Source: Paludibacteraceae bacterium (GTDB lineage Bacteria > Bacteroidota > Bacteroidia > Bacteroidales > Paludibacteraceae). Taken from it: a stretch of 64,000 nucleotides of DNA. A program made the position numbers and the translations under genes. The stretch is from positions 62,001 to 126,000 of the forward strand of contig JAKSNH010000002.1 in the NCBI GenBank assembly GCA_024399955.1, given 5' to 3'. Below the pieces are notes generated by a model that searched no databases, was not told the origin of the DNA, and saw only the letters and a list, made by a program, of their open reading frames with translations. Numbering within the stretch: the first letter of the stretch is position 1; each line of letters starts with the position of its first letter. Below are positions 61,347-64,000 of this stretch, in pieces.

Positions 61347-62330
61347 TTAAATACTCAGCACATGTAAGGCATTCCAGCGATCTGCTTGAATGTCTTTCTT
61401 TTGTTTAATAGCTTGAGCGAGTGGTACATAAACGATTTCGTCGTTCTGCATACCTATCATGATACTGCGTTGGTCGTCCAGCAATGCGAGGATAGCGTGG
61501 CATCCAAAGCGGGAAGCGAGGATACGGTCGTAAGCAGTAGGTGAACCGCCCCGTTGCAGGTGTCCCAGAATAGTGACGCGAGTGCCATAATCGGGGTGAA
61601 CTTGTTCAATCATCTCTGCTACCTTATGTGCACCACCTTCCACGGCATGCTCTTGTACCAGCACGATGGCGGAGTTCTTATGTTTGCGGCGTCCCTGACC
61701 GAGGGCCTCATCAATCTGCTCTGCCACAGTGGCTCTCTCGGGAATAATAGCAGCTTCCACTCCTCCTGCAATAGCGGCATTGAGTGTAAGGAATCCTGCA
61801 TCTCGTCCCATTACCTCCACTACGAACACACGTTCGTGGCTGGTGCCGGTATCGCGCAGTTTATCGATGGAATCCATGATGGTATTAAGGGCGGTGTCGT
61901 AACCGATGGTAGAGTCAGTTCCCCAAAGGTCGTTGTCGATAGTGGCAGGTACACCGATGACAGTCACGTTATACTCTTTAGATAAATCGCGGGCTCCGGT
62001 AAAAGTGCCATCTCCTCCAATAACGATGAGTGCGTCTATTTGTTCGCGCACCAGCGTTTCGTATGCTTGCTTGCGTCCCTCGGGTGTCTTGAACTCCTCG
62101 CAGCGAGCCGATTTGAGAATCGTACCACCACGTTGGATAATACCGCTTACATCTTGGGTCGTGAACTCTTGCACTTCTCCTTCAATCAGACCTTTGTATC
62201 CACGAAAGATAGCCTTCACACGCATTCCATTAACGATAGCTGCACGGGTCACGGCGCGAACAGCTGCGTTCATACCAGGGGCATCGCCGCCGGAGGTTAA
62301 TACACCAATTGTTTTGATTTGATTGTCCAT
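61347..62330 (-). CDS. pfkA: ATP-dependent 6-phosphofructokinase
   Basis: The 327-aa protein starts with [20 protein letters not shown]. The ATP-type core is [20 protein letters not shown], with Gly in the position that decides ATP over pyrophosphate (GGDG, not GGDD), and [20 protein letters not shown] is the substrate loop. It makes fructose 1,6-bisphosphate. It lies 12 nt after ispH on the same strand and converges on the barrel gene. Confidence 0.95.
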   Translation of the reverse strand: MDNQIKTIGVLTSGGDAPGMNAAVRAVTRAAIVNGMRVKAIFRGYKGLIEGEVQEFTTQDVSGIIQRGGTILKSARCEEFKTPEGRKQAYETLVREQIDALIVIGGDGTFTGARDLSKEYNVTVIGVPATIDNDLWGTDSTIGYDTALNTIMDSIDKLRDTGTSHERVFVVEVMGRDAGFLTLNAAIAGGVEAAIIPERATVAEQIDEALGQGRRKHKNSAIVLVQEHAVEGGAHKVAEMIEQVHPDYGTRVTILGHLQRGGSPTAYDRILASRFGCHAILALLDDQRSIMIGMQNDEIVYVPLAQAIKQKKDIQADRWNALHVLSI

Positions 62331-62341
62331 AATAGTATAAA

Positions 62342-63229
62342 TTATATAGTTGTAAGTTGATTCAGTTGATCTCTAACTTGTTCCATCAGCCATAAGGGAG
62401 TGCTGGTGGCACCACAAATGCCGATTCTTTGATTTGAGAGTTTAATGTCGCGCGTTGAGAGTAGTTCAGTCGTTGATAGTTCGTTAGGAGAGGATACAAA
62501 AATCGTGTTGGGATTAGCTTGGCGGCAATGTTCAAACAGCACTTTGGCGTTGCTGCTTTTTTGTCCTCCCACAAAAAAGACGATGTCTTGTTGTTTAGCG
62601 AATGCCTGCAATTGTGTGACGCGATTGGCCACATTCCGGCAAATAGTATCTTCTACTGTTAACTTGATATCTAAATGACTACTTTGTACTCTGGACTCTA
62701 AACTCTCCACTATCTTTCTAAATTCATCTACAGATTTAGTGGTTTGTGAGAAGAGATAGATATCGCGGGAGAAGTCAATCTTATCCAGGTCCTGCAGTCC
62801 TTCAATCACAATGGCTGTATTGTCGGTTTGTCCCTGCAGTCCAATCACCTCGGCGTGTCCCACTTTACCAAAGATAACTATCTGTGCTTGTGGGTGTTGG
62901 ATATAGGTGGTGCGAATCCGTTCCTGCAGTTTCTTCACGACAGGGCAGGTGGCATCAATGACCTCAATGCCGTTAGCGCGAGCCGTAGCATAGGTGGAAG
63001 GAGGTTCGCCATGTGCGCGAAGCAGCACACGCCCTCCATGCATCTGTTGCAGGTCCTCATATCCGATTGTGCGTAATCCGATTTGCTCCAGTCGTTCCAC
63101 TTCCTGTCCGTTATGCACGATATCGCCTAAACACGATAAGGAACCTTTTTGCAGTTCCTCTTCGGCTTTTCGGATGGCGCTGGTTACACCAAAGCAGAAG
63201 CCTGACCCGGTATCAATGGATACGATCAT
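62342..63229 (-). CDS. ispH: 4-hydroxy-3-methylbut-2-enyl diphosphate reductase (LytB)
   Basis: The 295-aa protein has the three iron-sulfur cysteines in [15 protein letters not shown] (residue 12), [15 protein letters not shown] and [35 protein letters not shown] is the substrate-binding loop. It is the last step of the non-mevalonate isoprenoid pathway. The segment around [13 protein letters not shown] is encoded by three ACTCTnn heptamers. The start overlaps the end of cmk by 17 nt. Confidence 0.95.
   Translation of the reverse strand: MIVSIDTGSGFCFGVTSAIRKAEEELQKGSLSCLGDIVHNGQEVERLEQIGLRTIGYEDLQQMHGGRVLLRAHGEPPSTYATARANGIEVIDATCPVVKKLQERIRTTYIQHPQAQIVIFGKVGHAEVIGLQGQTDNTAIVIEGLQDLDKIDFSRDIYLFSQTTKSVDEFRKIVESLESRVQSSHLDIKLTVEDTICRNVANRVTQLQAFAKQQDIVFFVGGQKSSNAKVLFEHCRQANPNTIFVSSPNELSTTELLSTRDIKLSNQRIGICGATSTPLWLMEQVRDQLNQLTTI
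62688..62708 (-). repeat. Three heptamers inside ispH
   Basis: ACTCTGG, ACTCTAA and ACTCTCC in register, 21 nt in total, so the frame is kept. It is a short array, and chance is not excluded. Confidence 0.6.
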
Positions 63230-63878
63230 TAAAGAAACGTATATAATCCTTCATTTGGTCCTCAAACGGGATGTCGGAGTTGTCATATAGGATGGCATCT
63301 TCGGCTTGACGCAGAGGTGATTCGGCGCGGTGAGTGTCCCGATAGTCCCGCTCGTTAATGTCCTTCACCACATCTTCATATACAGGTTGTTCACCTTTGC
63401 CGACTAACTCCTTATATCTGCGCGTCGCGCGCACGTCAGGCGAGGCGGTGATGAAGAGTTTAAGTTCAGCCTGCGGAAAGACAACAGTACCTATGTCTCG
63501 TCCATCCATGACTATACCTTTTTCGTCTCCCATACGTTGTTGTTGGGCAACCAGGAAGGCTCGCACTTCTTTGACTTGACTCACTTGGGACGCCATATCA
63601 CCTGCCTCTAAGGTGCGAATCTCTTTCTCTACGTCTTCGCCATTGAGCAAAGTGTGCTGGGAACCATCTTCCATTCGTACGAACGAAATAGACAAGTCAG
63701 ATAGATGCGAGATAACAGACTGGCAGTCTAAGTGATTGCGTAAGCAGTATAGCGCAACGGCGCGGTACATGGCACCGGTATCAATATAGTTGTATCCTAC
63801 GGCCTTAGCAATGGCTTTGGCGATAGTGGATTTACCACTGGACGAAGGACCATCTACGGCAATGATTATTTTTTTCAT
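63213..63878 (-). CDS. cmk: Cytidylate kinase
   Basis: The 221-aa protein has the P-loop AVDGPSSSGKSTIAKAIAKA and then GYNYIDTGAMYRAVALY. IVMDGRDIGTVVFPQAELK is the nucleotide-binding region of the family. It phosphorylates CMP and dCMP. The gene overlaps the stop of porQ (ATGA) and the start of ispH, as in other Bacteroidales. Confidence 0.96.
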   Translation of the reverse strand: MKKIIIAVDGPSSSGKSTIAKAIAKAVGYNYIDTGAMYRAVALYCLRNHLDCQSVISHLSDLSISFVRMEDGSQHTLLNGEDVEKEIRTLEAGDMASQVSQVKEVRAFLVAQQQRMGDEKGIVMDGRDIGTVVFPQAELKLFITASPDVRATRRYKELVGKGEQPVYEDVVKDINERDYRDTHRAESPLRQAEDAILYDNSDIPFEDQMKDYIRFFNDRIH

Positions 63879-64000
63879 TTCATTAATTGATTGATATCTA
63901 AGCTGAGTGATGCTTGGTAGGTGAGATTGCTCTTGGTGTATTGACTGACAGCAAAACCGACCCGTACCATTTTGATTTTAAGTCCACCACCTATACCAAA
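63875..64000 (-). CDS. porQ: PorQ, C-terminal end (type IX secretion)
   Basis: The window ends inside this gene; the minus strand reads FGIGGGLKIKMVRVGFAVSQ and then YTKSNLTYQASLSLDINQLM and a stop. The alternating beta-strand pattern and its position directly before cmk-ispH are those of PorQ, an outer-membrane beta-barrel needed for the type IX secretion system in Porphyromonas gingivalis. The identification rests on 41 residues plus synteny. Confidence 0.65.
   Translation of the reverse strand, partial: FGIGGGLKIKMVRVGFAVSQYTKSNLTYQASLSLDINQLMK

Overview
The window is a piece of a Bacteroidales-type (phylum Bacteroidota) chromosome, probably from an uncultured gut- or rumen-like lineage. 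The evidence is: fused str/S10/spc/alpha ribosomal operons with the order secY-map-infA-rpmJ-rpsM; many promoters of the Bacteroidota -7 type (TAnnTTTG, seen as TAATTTTG, TACCTTTG or TACTTTTG); the zinc-free forms of S14 and L36; a 443-aa glucose-6-phosphate isomerase; and a porQ-cmk-ispH cluster. The exact genus cannot be read from the sequence.

Layout. 1-238: 3' end of folK. 524-18642: one long plus-strand translation operon from rpsL to rplQ (31 ribosomal protein genes plus fusA, secY, map, infA, rpoA), led by one strong promoter near 347-379. 18643-27804: accessory island, mostly minus strand, with a Bro-N/DinD-like protein, three small unknown genes, a GIY-YIG-type protein, a BcgI-like restriction-modification pair and an AlbA_2 (Schlafen-like) regulator. 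27978-34562: a TetR-led RND efflux operon ending in a PII-like protein. 34574-39381: DEAD-box helicase, rsmF and uvrD/pcrA. 39452-47290: ORF6N gene, two copies of an unnamed structured RNA, and the minus-strand lysS - four-helix-bundle gene - gpsA - pgi cluster. 47799-55425: three adjacent large secreted repeat proteins with a common C-terminal tail. 55595-61292: RNase H, gapA, acyltransferase, DUF819 membrane protein and an outer-membrane beta-barrel. 61347-64000: pfkA, ispH, cmk and the end of porQ on the minus strand.

The most interesting points are these. (1) The specificity gene of the BcgI-like system is split exactly at a run of nine C residues (22727-22735). Only C8 or C11 joins its two target-recognition halves, so this looks like a phase-variable restriction-modification system caught in the off or half-subunit state. 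(2) Two loci about 6.7 kb apart (40282-40564 plus, 46985-47277 minus) carry the same roughly 285-nt transcription unit. Each has its own promoter and terminator, a conserved 5' third, a diverged middle, conserved pairing arms that imply a pseudoknot or switch, and a conserved start-codon-bearing hairpin. (3) Heptanucleotide repeat arrays are scattered over the housekeeping genes. They abut start or stop codons and are translated inside lysS, uvrD, gpsA and possibly ispH. (4) Several intergenic hairpins and short dispersed repeats recur. Functions of known families are taken from sequence motifs by eye; no database search was run.
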